From: Chromobacterium vaccinii
GTDB lineage: Bacteria; Pseudomonadota; Gammaproteobacteria; Burkholderiales; Chromobacteriaceae
Length of the DNA stretch: 39,078 nt
Direction of reading: 5' to 3'
Assembly: GCF_000971335.1 (NCBI RefSeq)
Contig: NZ_JZJL01000045.1
Span: 1-39,078 of the forward strand
Numbering within the stretch: the first letter of the stretch is position 1; each line of letters opens with the position of its first letter. The notes under the pieces are model-generated. The model was not told the DNA's origin, did not search any database, and saw only the letters and a list, made by a program, of their open reading frames with translations. The position numbers and the translations under genes are program-made. Below, piece by piece: positions 9,928 to 20,344 of the stretch.

Positions 9928-10789
9928 GCCTACGCTCCTGCGCCGCCTGGCGCATGAAATCCATGAATACCGCCATGCGGGCGGACAAGCCGCGCGACGA
10001 AGGCCACAGCAGCCGCAGCGCGACGAGCTCACCGTTTTCGCTGTTCAATAGTGGCCGCAAACTGCCGTCGTCCAGCTCGCGGCGAATGGAAACATCCGGC
10101 AGGCAGGCGATGCCCTGGCCTTGCAACGCGAACTCCAGCCGCGCGTGCACGCTGTTGCACACCAGCGCGCGCGGCAAGTCCGCCTCAACCAAGGGCCACG
10201 CTTCCAGCTTGCCGCTATTGGGCGAGCGATAATGGATCAGCTGATGGCCGGCCAGCTGCGCCGCGCTCGTCGGCCTGCCATGGCGCGCCAGGTAATCCGG
10301 CGCGGCGACGATGAGGCGGCGGAATCCCGGCAAGGCCAGGCTGCGCAGCTTGCCGTCGTCTCCCGCGCCCACCCGGATGGCCGCATCGAAGCCTTCCTCG
10401 ATGATGTCCACATTGCGTTCGCTGTAATCCAGTTCCAGCGACACCTCGGGATAACGCAGTTGAAACGCCCCTAGCTCCGCCATCATCACCCCGCCGATGG
10501 GCGGCAGGCTCAGCCGCAACACCCCCTCCGGCAGACTTCCTGCCCGCTCCAGTTCCGCGCGCATCGCCGCAGCCTCTTCCAGCATGCGCCGACCCCGGCT
10601 CAGCACCGTCTCTCCCTCCGCCGTCAGCGCCAGCGCGCGGGTGCTGCGCTGCAGGAGACGCGCGCCCAGCTCGGCCTCCAATCGACTGACGCGCTTGCCC
10701 ACAGCCGACGCCGACACCCCCAGACTCCGCCCCGCGCCGACAAAGCTGCCCTGTTCGGCCACCGTGATGAATACTGCCAGATCGCTCAT
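9920..10789 (-). CDS. LysR-family transcriptional regulator
   Basis: The 289-residue protein begins MSDLAVFITVAEQGSF, the standard opening of the LysR winged helix-turn-helix. The recognition helix region reads S-A-S-A-V-G-K-R-V-S-R-L-E, followed by L-G-A-R-L-L-Q-R-S-T-R. Residues 90-289 form the periplasmic-binding-protein-like effector domain, with the CrgA/PecT-group stretches D-A-A-I-R-V-G and G-I-A-C-L-P-D. ATG 10789 fits the family start; 16 further in-frame codons upstream are unlikely. The gene diverges from an MFS exporter across 146 nt holding two dyads, so it probably regulates that exporter and itself. It is coupled to the downstream GNAT gene. Confidence 0.92.
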   Translation of the reverse strand: MSDLAVFITVAEQGSFVGAGRSLGVSASAVGKRVSRLEAELGARLLQRSTRALALTAEGETVLSRGRRMLEEAAAMRAELERAGSLPEGVLRLSLPPIGGVMMAELGAFQLRYPEVSLELDYSERNVDIIEEGFDAAIRVGAGDDGKLRSLALPGFRRLIVAAPDYLARHGRPTSAAQLAGHQLIHYRSPNSGKLEAWPLVEADLPRALVCNSVHARLEFALQGQGIACLPDVSIRRELDDGSLRPLLNSENGELVALRLLWPSSRGLSARMAVFMDFMRQAAQERRHG

Positions 10790-10810
10790 TGAAGCCAGCA
10801 CACTCCCCCC

Positions 10811-10825
10811 TTTCCAGAGCGGAAA
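10811..10825. promoter_or_regulatory. Candidate LysR operator 1 (T-N11-A dyad)
   Basis: TTTCC-agagc-GGAAA is a perfect 5-bp dyad. Its inner form fits the T-N11-A rule for LysR-family sites (T10812 to A10824). It lies 22 nt upstream of the LysR start, in the divergent LysR/MFS region, which suits autoregulation. I infer this from position and symmetry alone. Confidence 0.5.
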
Positions 10826-10850
10826 GTGTAGCGCCATTCATGCCAAACGG

Positions 10851-10867
10851 CTCCACACAGTGCGGAG
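10851..10867. promoter_or_regulatory. Candidate LysR operator 2 (17-bp dyad)
   Basis: CTCCaCACaGTGcGGAG is symmetric except for one mismatched pair flanking the central CAC/GTG. It sits between the two divergent genes, 69 nt upstream of the MFS start, and could be the activation site for the exporter. Confidence 0.45.
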
Positions 10868-10935
10868 CGACCGCTGGCTGTTTCCCGCCAGGCCAGACAG
10901 TTAGGCTGGTGCCTTTCTTGCACTCAGGTATCGCC

Positions 10936-12111
10936 ATGCCCTCTCCCCGCTTGTTGAGCCCCGCCTTGTTGACGCTGGCGGCCGCGGCTTTCGCCATCGG
11001 CACCGCCGAATTCGTCATCATGGGCTTGCTGCCCCTCATCGCCGCCGATCTGCGCATCGACTTGCCCAGCGCCGGCTATCTGGTTTCCGGCTACGCGCTG
11101 GGCGTAGTGGCCGGCGGCCCGTTGCTGGCCGGCTTAATGACCCGCCTCGAAGAAAAGCGCGCGCTGAGCGGACTGATGCTGATCTTCATTGTCGGGAATC
11201 TGGCTTGCCTGCTGGCGCCCGGCCTGTGGTCGCTGCTATTGGCGCGGATCTTAACGGCCTTCTGCCACGCCAGCCTCATCGGCGCGGCGGCGGTGATGGC
11301 GGCGCGGCTGGCCCCGGCCGGCATGGCCGGCCGGGCGATGGCGCTGATGTTCAGCGGCATGACGCTGGCCAATGTGCTGGGCGTGCCAGCCGGCACCCTG
11401 ATCGGCCAATGGGCCGGTTGGCGCGCCAGCTTCGCCGCTGTGGCGGCGCTGGGCTTCCTCACCTTGTTGCTGATTCGTGCGCTGCTGCCGACCCACACGG
11501 GAGACAGGACTGGCGGCAAACCGCAAGCGCGTTTGCCCGGACAGGTCTGGCCGGCGCTGCTCGCCAGCGTGCTGGCCGCCGCCAGCATGTTCGCTTTCTT
11601 CACTTATTTGCTGCCGACGCTATCTCAGGTCAGCGGCCTGCCCCCGGAACAGTCCAGCGCGGCCTTGCTGCTCTGCGGCGCGGGACTGGTGGCCGGCGGC
11701 TGGATAGGCGGACGGCTGGCGGACGGGCAACTGGACAAGGCGCTGCTCCTGACCCTGGCACTGCTATGCGCCAGCCTGATCGCTTTCTGTCTGCTGGCTG
11801 CGCGCCTGCCTTTCGCGTTGGCGCTGATGACGCTATGGGGCGCCCTGGCTTTCGCCCTGTGCATGCTGCTGCAGACATTGGCGATACGGCTGGCGGGAGA
11901 CGCCGCGGTCCAGGCATCCGCCTTCAACGTCGGCGCTTTCAATCTGGGCAATGCGCTGGGAGCCTGGCTGGCGGGAATATTGCTCAGCCATGGCGGCGTC
12001 TTGGAGCAGACCAGCCTGTTGGCCGCCGCGTTGGCAGGACTGGCTCTGCCACTCGCCAGCCTCGCTCTGGCCTCTGCCGCGAAGCCAAACTCTGCAAGCC
12101 TGCGCGCATGA
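10936..12111 (+). CDS. DHA1-type MFS exporter (AraJ/YdhP-like)
   Basis: The 391-residue protein has twelve predicted helices. The N-terminal helix A-I-G-T-A-E-F-V-I-M-G-L-L-P is the hallmark of the AraJ/PbuE/YdhP branch of proton-driven drug and sugar exporters. A-G-L-M-T-R-L-E-E-K-R-A corresponds to the helix 2-3 loop motif, and G-V-P-A-G-T-L-I-G-Q near residue 153 matches the exporter motif C region. I chose ATG 10936 (MPSPRLLSPALL); in-frame codons further upstream run through the operator region and into the LysR start. It diverges from the LysR gene and ends at a strong hairpin. The substrate is not deducible; toxic metabolite or drug efflux is the usual role. Confidence 0.88.
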   Translation: MPSPRLLSPALLTLAAAAFAIGTAEFVIMGLLPLIAADLRIDLPSAGYLVSGYALGVVAGGPLLAGLMTRLEEKRALSGLMLIFIVGNLACLLAPGLWSLLLARILTAFCHASLIGAAAVMAARLAPAGMAGRAMALMFSGMTLANVLGVPAGTLIGQWAGWRASFAAVAALGFLTLLLIRALLPTHTGDRTGGKPQARLPGQVWPALLASVLAAASMFAFFTYLLPTLSQVSGLPPEQSSAALLLCGAGLVAGGWIGGRLADGQLDKALLLTLALLCASLIAFCLLAARLPFALALMTLWGALAFALCMLLQTLAIRLAGDAAVQASAFNVGAFNLGNALGAWLAGILLSHGGVLEQTSLLAAALAGLALPLASLALASAAKPNSASLRA

Positions 12112-12137
12112 AAAAACGGACCGCATGCGGTCCGTTT
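12111..12137. terminator. Bidirectional rho-independent terminator between MFS exporter and holA
   Basis: A perfect 24-nt palindrome (12114-12137) can form a hairpin with up to twelve base pairs. The minus-strand side is followed by six T residues, so it best terminates holA. It directly follows the MFS stop codon on the plus strand, where the T tract is only three long. Confidence 0.85.
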
Positions 12138-12154
12138 CCAAGCGGAACATCCTC

Positions 12155-13159
12155 TCAGGCTGCCAGCCTGGTCGCCAGCGCCCGCATGGTCTGCCAAGGC
12201 TCGCCCGGCTCGACGCCCTTGATCTGGCGGTCGATGCGCGCGCACTCGGACAAAGCGGCCATCAGCTTGCGCGGGCCGATGCGGCGCAGCGCCGGCTCCG
12301 CCAGCTTCTGCTTCTCGCCCCACAGCCTGAGCTCGCGCGCCATATCGCGCGGCTGGCGGCCGTCCTTCAGGCCCTGGCGCAACTTGAGCAGCATGCGCAC
12401 GTCCTCGGCCAGCGACCACAACACCAGCACCGGCGCCTCGCCTTCGGCCATCAGCCCGTCCAGCATCCGCGTCAGCCTGGGCGTGTCGCCGGACAACCAG
12501 GCCTCGGACAGCTGGAACACGTCGAAGCGGGCGACATTGGCCACCGCCGCCTGCAGATCGTCCAGGCTCAACTCGGCCTTGGGATAGAGCAGCGCCAGCT
12601 TGTCCACTTCCTGCCGCGCGGCCAGCAGATTGCCCTCCACCCGGTCGACGAAGAACGCCAACGCCTCCGCGCCCAACTGCTGGCCCTGGGCCTTCAGCCG
12701 GCGGGCAATCCAGCCCGGCAGCTCGGCGCGGCCCACCGGGCGCGCCTCCACCACCTGGGCGATCCTGTCCAGCGCGGTGAACCACTTGCTCTGCTGCTGC
12801 GCCTTGTCCAGCTTGGGCAGCGTGATCAGGGTCACCGTATCTTGCGGCGGAGCGGCGGCGAGGCGCTGCAGCTCCTCCGCGCCCTCGGTGCCCGGCTTGC
12901 CGCCGGGAATGCGGATTTCCAGCAGCTTCAGCGAGGCGAACAGCGACACGCTGGACATCGAGTCGGTCAATTGCATCCAATCGAAGCCGCTTTCCACCGT
13001 CAGCACCTCGCGCTCCAGGTAACCGGCGGCGCGCGCTGCGGCGCGGACGGCGTCGGCCGCCTCCAGCGCCAGCAACGCCTCTTCGCCATGCACCAGGTAC
13101 AGCGGCGCCAGCCCCTTGGCCAAGCCCGCGTTCAGCGCGTCAGGGCTGAGGGACGGCAT
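12155..13159 (-). CDS. holA: DNA polymerase III delta subunit
   Basis: The 334-residue product matches the clamp-loader delta subunit, which opens the beta sliding clamp during replication. The N-terminal domain opens L-A-P-L-Y-L-V-H-G-E-E-A-L-L, where most paralogues have a P-loop; here no nucleotide-binding motif is complete, as expected for delta. The middle shows L-L-E-I-R-I-P-G-G-K-P-G, and the C-terminal collar domain holds F-F-V-D-R-V-E-G-N-L-L-A-A-R-Q-E-V-D-K-L, the best-conserved stretch of the family. It is the last gene of leuS-lptE-holA, a common proteobacterial order, and its start overlaps the lptE end by 20 nt. Confidence 0.95.
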   Translation of the reverse strand: MPSLSPDALNAGLAKGLAPLYLVHGEEALLALEAADAVRAAARAAGYLEREVLTVESGFDWMQLTDSMSSVSLFASLKLLEIRIPGGKPGTEGAEELQRLAAAPPQDTVTLITLPKLDKAQQQSKWFTALDRIAQVVEARPVGRAELPGWIARRLKAQGQQLGAEALAFFVDRVEGNLLAARQEVDKLALLYPKAELSLDDLQAAVANVARFDVFQLSEAWLSGDTPRLTRMLDGLMAEGEAPVLVLWSLAEDVRMLLKLRQGLKDGRQPRDMARELRLWGEKQKLAEPALRRIGPRKLMAALSECARIDRQIKGVEPGEPWQTMRALATRLAA

Positions 13160-13694
13160 CGGGCTTCACGCTTGCGGGACCGGCCAGCGGCGCGGCCGGC
13201 ACCTTCAGGTAAGCCAGTCGGCGCACCACCTGCTCGGCGGCGTCGCGGCGCGCGTCGGCCCACAGCAGGTCTTCTTCCTGCTGCTTGCCCAGCACCTGGT
13301 TATCCGAGTAATTCAGGCTGCGGCGCACGGTCACCACCATGTCCGGATCGACCGGCACGCCGCCGATCACCGTACGCACCACCGCGGTGTAAGTCAGCTG
13401 GTATTCGTTGATGCGGCCGCCGGTATTGATGGTCAGGATGTCCTTGGACTGATTCTCGCTGACCACGCTCACCACCGCCTGCGCGCCCTTGGGCGCGGAC
13501 ATCACCGTCAGCTTCGGATCGCGCGCGAACACGGTGCGCAGATCCGATTCAATGCCCTTGCCGCTGGCCTCCAGATACATGGTGGAGAACGGCAGCGGCT
13601 TGAGCGGGCCGCCCAGGCCGCGCAAATGGAAGCCGCAGGCGGTCAGCAACAGCGCGAAACCGGCCAACAGCGCGAATCTCAGAGAGTGTTTCAT
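13140..13694 (-). CDS. lptE: LPS-assembly lipoprotein LptE
   Basis: This 184-residue protein has a lipoprotein signal peptide ending in the lipobox L-L-T-A-C (Cys20), followed by G-F-H-L-R-G, the diagnostic start of mature LptE (RlpB). It should plug the LptD barrel and help insert lipopolysaccharide into the outer leaflet of the outer membrane. ATG 13694 is preceded at suitable spacing by GGGGGA; an in-frame ATG at 13706 would add four residues. It lies between leuS (134 nt upstream) and holA, the conserved order in this class. The C-terminal tail after about residue 165 is Pro/Ala-rich. Confidence 0.94.
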   Translation of the reverse strand: MKHSLRFALLAGFALLLTACGFHLRGLGGPLKPLPFSTMYLEASGKGIESDLRTVFARDPKLTVMSAPKGAQAVVSVVSENQSKDILTINTGGRINEYQLTYTAVVRTVIGGVPVDPDMVVTVRRSLNYSDNQVLGKQQEEDLLWADARRDAAEQVVRRLAYLKVPAAPLAGPASVKPDAVPQP

Positions 13695-13789
13695 TGCATC
13701 CCCCATGGCGGATGATCCGCCAGGCAAAAACGGCGCAGGACAAACCGCCCCGCGCCGCGTATCCGATATCGGTCCTAGCATGGCTGACA

Positions 13790-13817
13790 GCCCGTGGGGC
13801 CAAACAACGCCACGGGC
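13790..13817. repeat. Inverted repeat after leuS
   Basis: GCCCGTGG (13790-13797) pairs with CCACGGGC (13810-13817) across 12 nt, starting 12 nt after the leuS stop codon. It has no T tract, so it may be a weak terminator or a 3'-end stabilising hairpin ahead of lptE. Confidence 0.45.
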
Positions 13818-13828
13818 CGGCCCACCCG

Positions 13829-16528
<2,700 letters not shown>

Positions 16529-16546
16529 CCGCAAAATGATTGCCCC

Positions 16547-16552
16547 ATTATA
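16547..16552 (-). promoter_or_regulatory. Predicted -10 element of the leuS promoter
   Basis: The minus strand reads TATAAT here, 95 nt upstream of the leuS ATG and beyond the 3' end of the preceding gene. The -35 region is poor (TTATCG at 18-bp spacing), so strength is uncertain. Confidence 0.55.
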
Positions 16553-16609
16553 ACGGCGTCTTCGCGTCGGCGATAAGACCCAAAAAACAAATGCTTGGCG
16601 CGCGCCGCC

Positions 16610-16999
16610 TCAAGGGCAGGGCTTGAGCCCCCAGCCCTTGCGCCCGCGCCAGCAGGAGAAGTCTTCCTTCACCGCCCGCAGCGTCCAGACATTCTCCTCG
16701 CGGCTGAGCTCGAAGCGCTGGCGCACGCCCTTGACGCTGTCGTCCATCAGCCCTTCGCGGATCAGCGTGATGCCGGCCCGGTCGAACGCCTCCGGCTGGC
16801 TGGTCTGAACAACCTTCAGCGTGGCGTACTCGAAACGGCCATCCTCGCCCAGCCGGTTCTTGGCGAAACGCAACGCCAGCTCCAGCGGCAGCTCGCCCGG
16901 CTGGCCGGCAAAGGGCAGCCTGGCTTCGTCGCTGTAGGCGAAGGCCGCCGGCACCGCCGCCAGCATCCCCGCCACGCATACAATCGCGCTTCTCAACAC
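16610..16999 (-). CDS. Small secreted protein of unknown function
   Basis: I do not recognise the family. From GTG 16999 the protein has 129 residues with a Sec signal peptide (L-R-S-A-I-V-C-V-A-G-M-L-A-A-V-P-A-A-F-A, cleavage before Y-S-D), so it should be periplasmic. The mature part is a compact alpha/beta-looking domain rich in Glu and Arg, with a C-terminal C-W-R-G-R-K-G-W-G-L-K-P-C that could form a disulfide. GTG 16999 has AAAGGA six to seven bases upstream; a second in-frame GTG at 17014 is the alternative. It is 52 nt downstream of the TSUP permease gene in the same direction and may share its transcript. Confidence 0.75.
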   Translation of the reverse strand: MLRSAIVCVAGMLAAVPAAFAYSDEARLPFAGQPGELPLELALRFAKNRLGEDGRFEYATLKVVQTSQPEAFDRAGITLIREGLMDDSVKGVRQRFELSREENVWTLRAVKEDFSCWRGRKGWGLKPCP

Positions 17000-17066
17000 T
17001 CGTCGTCCTTTCACTGTCGGTCAAACCGCTTCGACCACAGGCAAGCCGACAAGGTTGCAGAAGACC

Positions 17067-17876
17067 TTAGCCGCGCAACAGGCTGTACAGCATCTCGCTG
17101 GCCATCGCCGCCATCAGCACGGCGAAGGCCTTTTTCAGCCGCGGCACCGGCAGCCGGTGCGCGGCCTTCGCGCCAACCGGCGCCAGCAGCACCGTCATCA
17201 GCATCAGCGCCAGCATCGCCGGCAGGTAGACGAAACCCATGGCCCCGGGCGGCAATCCCGCCGCGCCCCAGCCGCTGTACAAGTAGCCGACCGCGCCGGA
17301 CACGGCGATCGGCCAGCCCAGCGCCGCGCTGGTGGCGATGGCAGTGCGCACCGGCACATTGCACCAGCTCATGAAGGGCACGCTCATCGAGCCGCCGCCG
17401 ATTCCCACCCAGCTGGAAATCATGCCTATCAGGCTGCCGGCGGCCCCCTGCCCGGCCCAGCCCGGCATGCCCCGGCCGCCTTTGGGCTGGCGTCCGACCA
17501 GCATCTGCAGCGCCACCGCGTAGGCGTAGGCGACGAAGAACCAGCGCAGCGCCAGGCCGGAAATCCAACCGGCGATCAGACTGCCCAAGAGCGTGCCCGC
17601 CACCATCGCCGGCGCCATGCCGCGCACGATGCGCCAGTCCACCGCGCCCTTCTTGTGATGCGCGCGCACGCTGGACAGGCTGGTGAACACCATCACCGCC
17701 AGCGAGGTGCCCACCGCCAGGTGCTGGGCATGCGCGCCGCCCACATGCGCGGCCGACAGCACCGCCAACACCACCGGCACGATGATCAGGCCGCCGCCCA
17801 CGCCCAGCAGGCCAGCCAGAAAACCAGCCACCGCTCCGCAGGCCAGCAACGCGGCCCAAAGCTCAATCGACAACAT
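17067..17876 (-). CDS. TSUP-family (TauE/SafE) membrane permease
   Basis: This 269-residue protein has about eight hydrophobic helices and the two family repeats: G-F-L-A-G-L-L-G-V-G-G-G-L-I-I-V-P near the N-terminus and S-S-W-V-G-I-G-G-G-S-M-S-V-P-F near residue 160. The glycine-rich V-G-I/V-G-G-G motif is diagnostic for the sulfite/sulfonate and organic-anion exporters of this family. The substrate cannot be assigned. The gene starts 30 nt after the acyltransferase gene and probably belongs to the same transcript, without an obvious functional link. Confidence 0.9.
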   Translation of the reverse strand: MLSIELWAALLACGAVAGFLAGLLGVGGGLIIVPVVLAVLSAAHVGGAHAQHLAVGTSLAVMVFTSLSSVRAHHKKGAVDWRIVRGMAPAMVAGTLLGSLIAGWISGLALRWFFVAYAYAVALQMLVGRQPKGGRGMPGWAGQGAAGSLIGMISSWVGIGGGSMSVPFMSWCNVPVRTAIATSAALGWPIAVSGAVGYLYSGWGAAGLPPGAMGFVYLPAMLALMLMTVLLAPVGAKAAHRLPVPRLKKAFAVLMAAMASEMLYSLLRG

Positions 17877-17906
17877 GCCCGCCCCTTTTACCGATATCGG
17901 CTTCCA

Positions 17907-19079
17907 TCATGCCAAAGAATCCCCCCGCTCCGCGCTTAAGCGCGCGCCATCCTCGCCGCGGCGGCCGAGCCAGCGCCGGCGGATCGCCTGGTTGCATGGC
18001 TCCGACCAATAGCGGGCTGCCAGATGCGCCAACAACGCCGATACCGCCACAAACGCGCACAACAGCGGCAGGCGCTCCCAATAACCGATGCTTCCCTTAG
18101 GCAGCAGATTGCGCAAGCCGGCCAGCACCACGATATGCAGCAAGTACAACTCATAACTGTGCCGCCCCAGCCAGCGCAGCGGACGCGTCGCCCGCTCGCG
18201 CCAGCCGTCCAGCGCCGGCGCGCGCGCCGCGCCCAGCAGGAACATCGCGCTGGCCAGCGCCACCCAGCTGAAGCCGAACACCTGGTTGCCGGCGATGCCC
18301 CGCAGATACACCCCGCTCAGCATCAGCAAACCCGCCCAGCGCAGCAGCCGGGCCTGGCCGTCGGCCAGCCGGACTCGATGAGCGGCCAAGGCGGCCAGAC
18401 ACCCGATGGCGATGGCGTCGAAACAAGCCAGGTAGCCGTACAAGTAGTCGATTTCGTTGTCGAGATGCGCCGCCCGGTAAAACGGCCCGGCGGCGATCAG
18501 CAGCAGGCAGACCGCCGCCAGCAGCCAGGTCCGCCTCAGCGCGAGACACAATAGCGGCAGCGCCAGATAGAACACCTCCTCCACCGACAGCGACCAATAG
18601 ACGTTCAGGCAATAGTTGAAGTAGCCCACCGACTGCATCAGCAGGTTGTGCCAGAAGGTCAGCACCGAGCCGGCCGCCGCCCAAAAGTACGAGGCCGGCA
18701 AATGGTGGCCGCCGTCGGTATTGCTGAAATGGGGCAGGCCCAGGCTGCCCAGCGCGACGATGAGCGCCAGCGTCGGCAGCAGCAGTGGCATGATGCGGGC
18801 GAAGCGCCGCACGTAGAAAGCGCGGATATCGATGGCCGGCAAACTGCCCCAGCGCCGCAAAGACTGCGACACGATCAGGAAGCCGGACACGACGAAAAAC
18901 ATCGTCACGCCGTAATTGCCGTTGCGCGCCAGCGCGCCCAGCAAGGCCGCCGACAGCAGGCTGCCCAGAAGGCTGTCCTTGATGCCGTAGGCCAGCATGA
19001 AGTGCAGCAGCAGCACGCAGCCGATGGCGATGCCGCGCAGGCAATCTATCCGCGGATTGCGCGGTTGGATGGAAGACAT
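17907..19079 (-). CDS. Acyltransferase-3 family membrane protein (OafA-like)
   Basis: The 390-residue protein opens R-N-P-R-I-D-C-L-R-G-I-A-I-G-C-V-L-L-L-H-F, the typical D-x-L-R-G-I-A first helix of acyltransferase-3 proteins with the conserved His in helix 1. About ten transmembrane helices follow, and S-V-E-E-V-F-Y-L-A-L-P (near 165) is the conserved W-S-L-S-V-E-E-x-F-Y block. H-S-Y-E-L-Y-L-L-H near residue 313 is the conserved C-terminal motif. It lacks the extra SGNH domain, so length is that of the plain family. These enzymes move acetyl or other acyl groups onto LPS O-antigen or other exported glycans; the target here is unknown. Confidence 0.9.
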   Translation of the reverse strand: MSSIQPRNPRIDCLRGIAIGCVLLLHFMLAYGIKDSLLGSLLSAALLGALARNGNYGVTMFFVVSGFLIVSQSLRRWGSLPAIDIRAFYVRRFARIMPLLLPTLALIVALGSLGLPHFSNTDGGHHLPASYFWAAAGSVLTFWHNLLMQSVGYFNYCLNVYWSLSVEEVFYLALPLLCLALRRTWLLAAVCLLLIAAGPFYRAAHLDNEIDYLYGYLACFDAIAIGCLAALAAHRVRLADGQARLLRWAGLLMLSGVYLRGIAGNQVFGFSWVALASAMFLLGAARAPALDGWRERATRPLRWLGRHSYELYLLHIVVLAGLRNLLPKGSIGYWERLPLLCAFVAVSALLAHLAARYWSEPCNQAIRRRWLGRRGEDGARLSAERGDSLA

Positions 19080-19137
19080 CGCGCATCCCGGAATGGAAAC
19101 GCCAAAATATTACACAGGAATATCCGCGCGCCAAGCG

Positions 19138-19611
19138 TCAACGCGGCTGGCCCACGCCGAGCAAGTCCATCAGATACGCCCACTCCTCGGCCGTCACCGG
19201 CGTGATCGACAAGCGATTGCCGCGCTTGAGCACCGTCATGCCCTCCAGCAGCGGATGCTGGCGCAACTCGGCCGGCGACAGCAGCCGCGTCTTCTCGACA
19301 AAGCGCACGTCCACGCACTGCCAGCGCGGATTGGCAGGGTCGGACTTGGGATCGTGGTAAGGGCTGGCGGGATCGAACTGGCTGGAATCCGCATGCGCGG
19401 CGGCCGCCACTTCGGCGATGCCGGCGATGCCTGGCTCGGGGCAGGACGAATGCCAGAACAGCAGCAGATCGCCGGGGCGCATGTCGTCGCGCATGAAATT
19501 GCGCGCCTGGTAATTGCGCACGCCAGTCCATTCGAACAGCCGCGCGGGCTCGGCGGCAAGATGGTCGATCGAGGTTTCGTCCGGTTCGGACTTCATCAGC
19601 CAATAGCGCAT
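19138..19611 (-). CDS. EVE domain-containing protein
   Basis: The 157-residue protein begins M-R-Y-W-L-M-K-S-E-P-D-E-T-S-I and continues with W-T-G-V-R-N-Y-Q-A-R-N-F-M-R-D and G-D-L-L-L-F-W-H-S-S-C, the signature blocks of the EVE (PUA-like) domain. EVE domains are thought to recognise modified bases in DNA or RNA; bacterial members like this one (thymocyte nuclear protein 1 type) have no settled function. I chose ATG 19611; a TTG two codons upstream is less likely. It diverges from the small lipoprotein gene across 122 nt. Confidence 0.92.
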   Translation of the reverse strand: MRYWLMKSEPDETSIDHLAAEPARLFEWTGVRNYQARNFMRDDMRPGDLLLFWHSSCPEPGIAGIAEVAAAAHADSSQFDPASPYHDPKSDPANPRWQCVDVRFVEKTRLLSPAELRQHPLLEGMTVLKRGNRLSITPVTAEEWAYLMDLLGVGQPR

Positions 19612-19656
19612 GGGCAATATCTGTTAATCGCTGAGTGGATCGGGAAAGACTTGCTC

Positions 19657-19674
19657 AATCTTACTGGAAAGATT
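19657..19674. repeat. Short dyad between the EVE and lipoprotein genes
   Basis: AATCTT and AAGATT face each other across 6 nt, midway between two divergent starts. It could be an operator or chance; no other support. Confidence 0.25.
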
Positions 19675-19733
19675 GCTTCGTATGCTGGCGGTAACGGGAC
19701 AGGCACGCTGTCCGGCATCGCGGGAGCGCGAAA

Positions 19734-19898
19734 ATGAAACAATGGATTCTGGCCGTCGTGGCAATCAGCAGCCTGGCCGGCTGCGTAGTGGAGCCGCCGC
19801 GCGTCGCGGTGGCGCCGGTGGTGGTGCGACCCGCCGTGGTGGTGCCGGCAACGCCGGTGTATTACTACGGCTACGGCCCGCGCTACGGCTGGCGCTGA
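19734..19898 (+). CDS. Small lipoprotein, 54 residues
   Basis: ATG 19734 opens a 54-codon frame beginning M-K-Q-W-I-L-A-V-V-A-I-S-S with lipobox L-A-G-C (Cys17), so the product should be lipid-anchored after signal peptidase II cleavage. The mature part is only 38 residues: a Val/Pro-rich stretch with repeated V-V-V, ending Y-Y-Y-G-Y-G-P-R-Y-G-W-R. Tyr/Gly-rich tails of this kind occur in small envelope proteins of betaproteobacteria, but no function is known to me. A weak GGGAG precedes the start. It is the only plus-strand gene between 12112 and 25448, which makes its reality worth testing. Confidence 0.72.
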   Translation: MKQWILAVVAISSLAGCVVEPPRVAVAPVVVRPAVVVPATPVYYYGYGPRYGWR

Positions 19899-20017
19899 GC
19901 GTGGCTGACAAACTCCTGATGCTGCGTTGCGCCGACTGGCGGTACTCAAGCGCTGCCTGCGTCGGCACGCCTTGCCTCAGGGGTGAAACGGATTTTTGTT
20001 AGCCGCGCCAAGCCTGT

Positions 20018-20344
20018 TCAGCGGCTTTTCATCCACAGCCAGCCCAGCGGCAAGGCCGCATTGGCCAACGCGCCAAGCCAGTACAGCGCCAGGAAGGGCT
20101 GCTTGCGGGTCTTGTGGCGGAACGCCCGCTGCGCCAGCCAGGCGGCCGGCCAGCCGCCGGCCAGATGCAGCCATTGCAGCCTGGCTTCAGGAATGCGCCA
20201 CTGGCCGCGCAGCGCCGCGCGCTTGTCCAGCCAATAGGCCAGCAGCGTGGGCGCGGCCATCAGCGCGTAAGGCAGCCACCACCACCAGGCCAGCCGGCCC
20301 AGCAGGCAGGCGGCGAGCAGAGGCAGCAGCAGCAGCAGGATCAT
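20018..20344 (-). CDS. DUF1294-family membrane protein
   Basis: The 108-residue protein is very hydrophobic, with three or four helices. It contains the DUF1294 core Y-W-L-D-K-R-A-A, W-R-I-P-E-A-R-L-Q-W-L-H-L-A-G-G-W-P-A-A and R-H-K-T-R-K-Q-P-F. Many family members have an N-terminal cold-shock domain; this one is the membrane part alone. The ATG overlaps the fau stop codon in an ATGA arrangement, so the two are translationally coupled. Function is unknown. Confidence 0.88.
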   Translation of the reverse strand: MILLLLLPLLAACLLGRLAWWWWLPYALMAAPTLLAYWLDKRAALRGQWRIPEARLQWLHLAGGWPAAWLAQRAFRHKTRKQPFLALYWLGALANAALPLGWLWMKSR

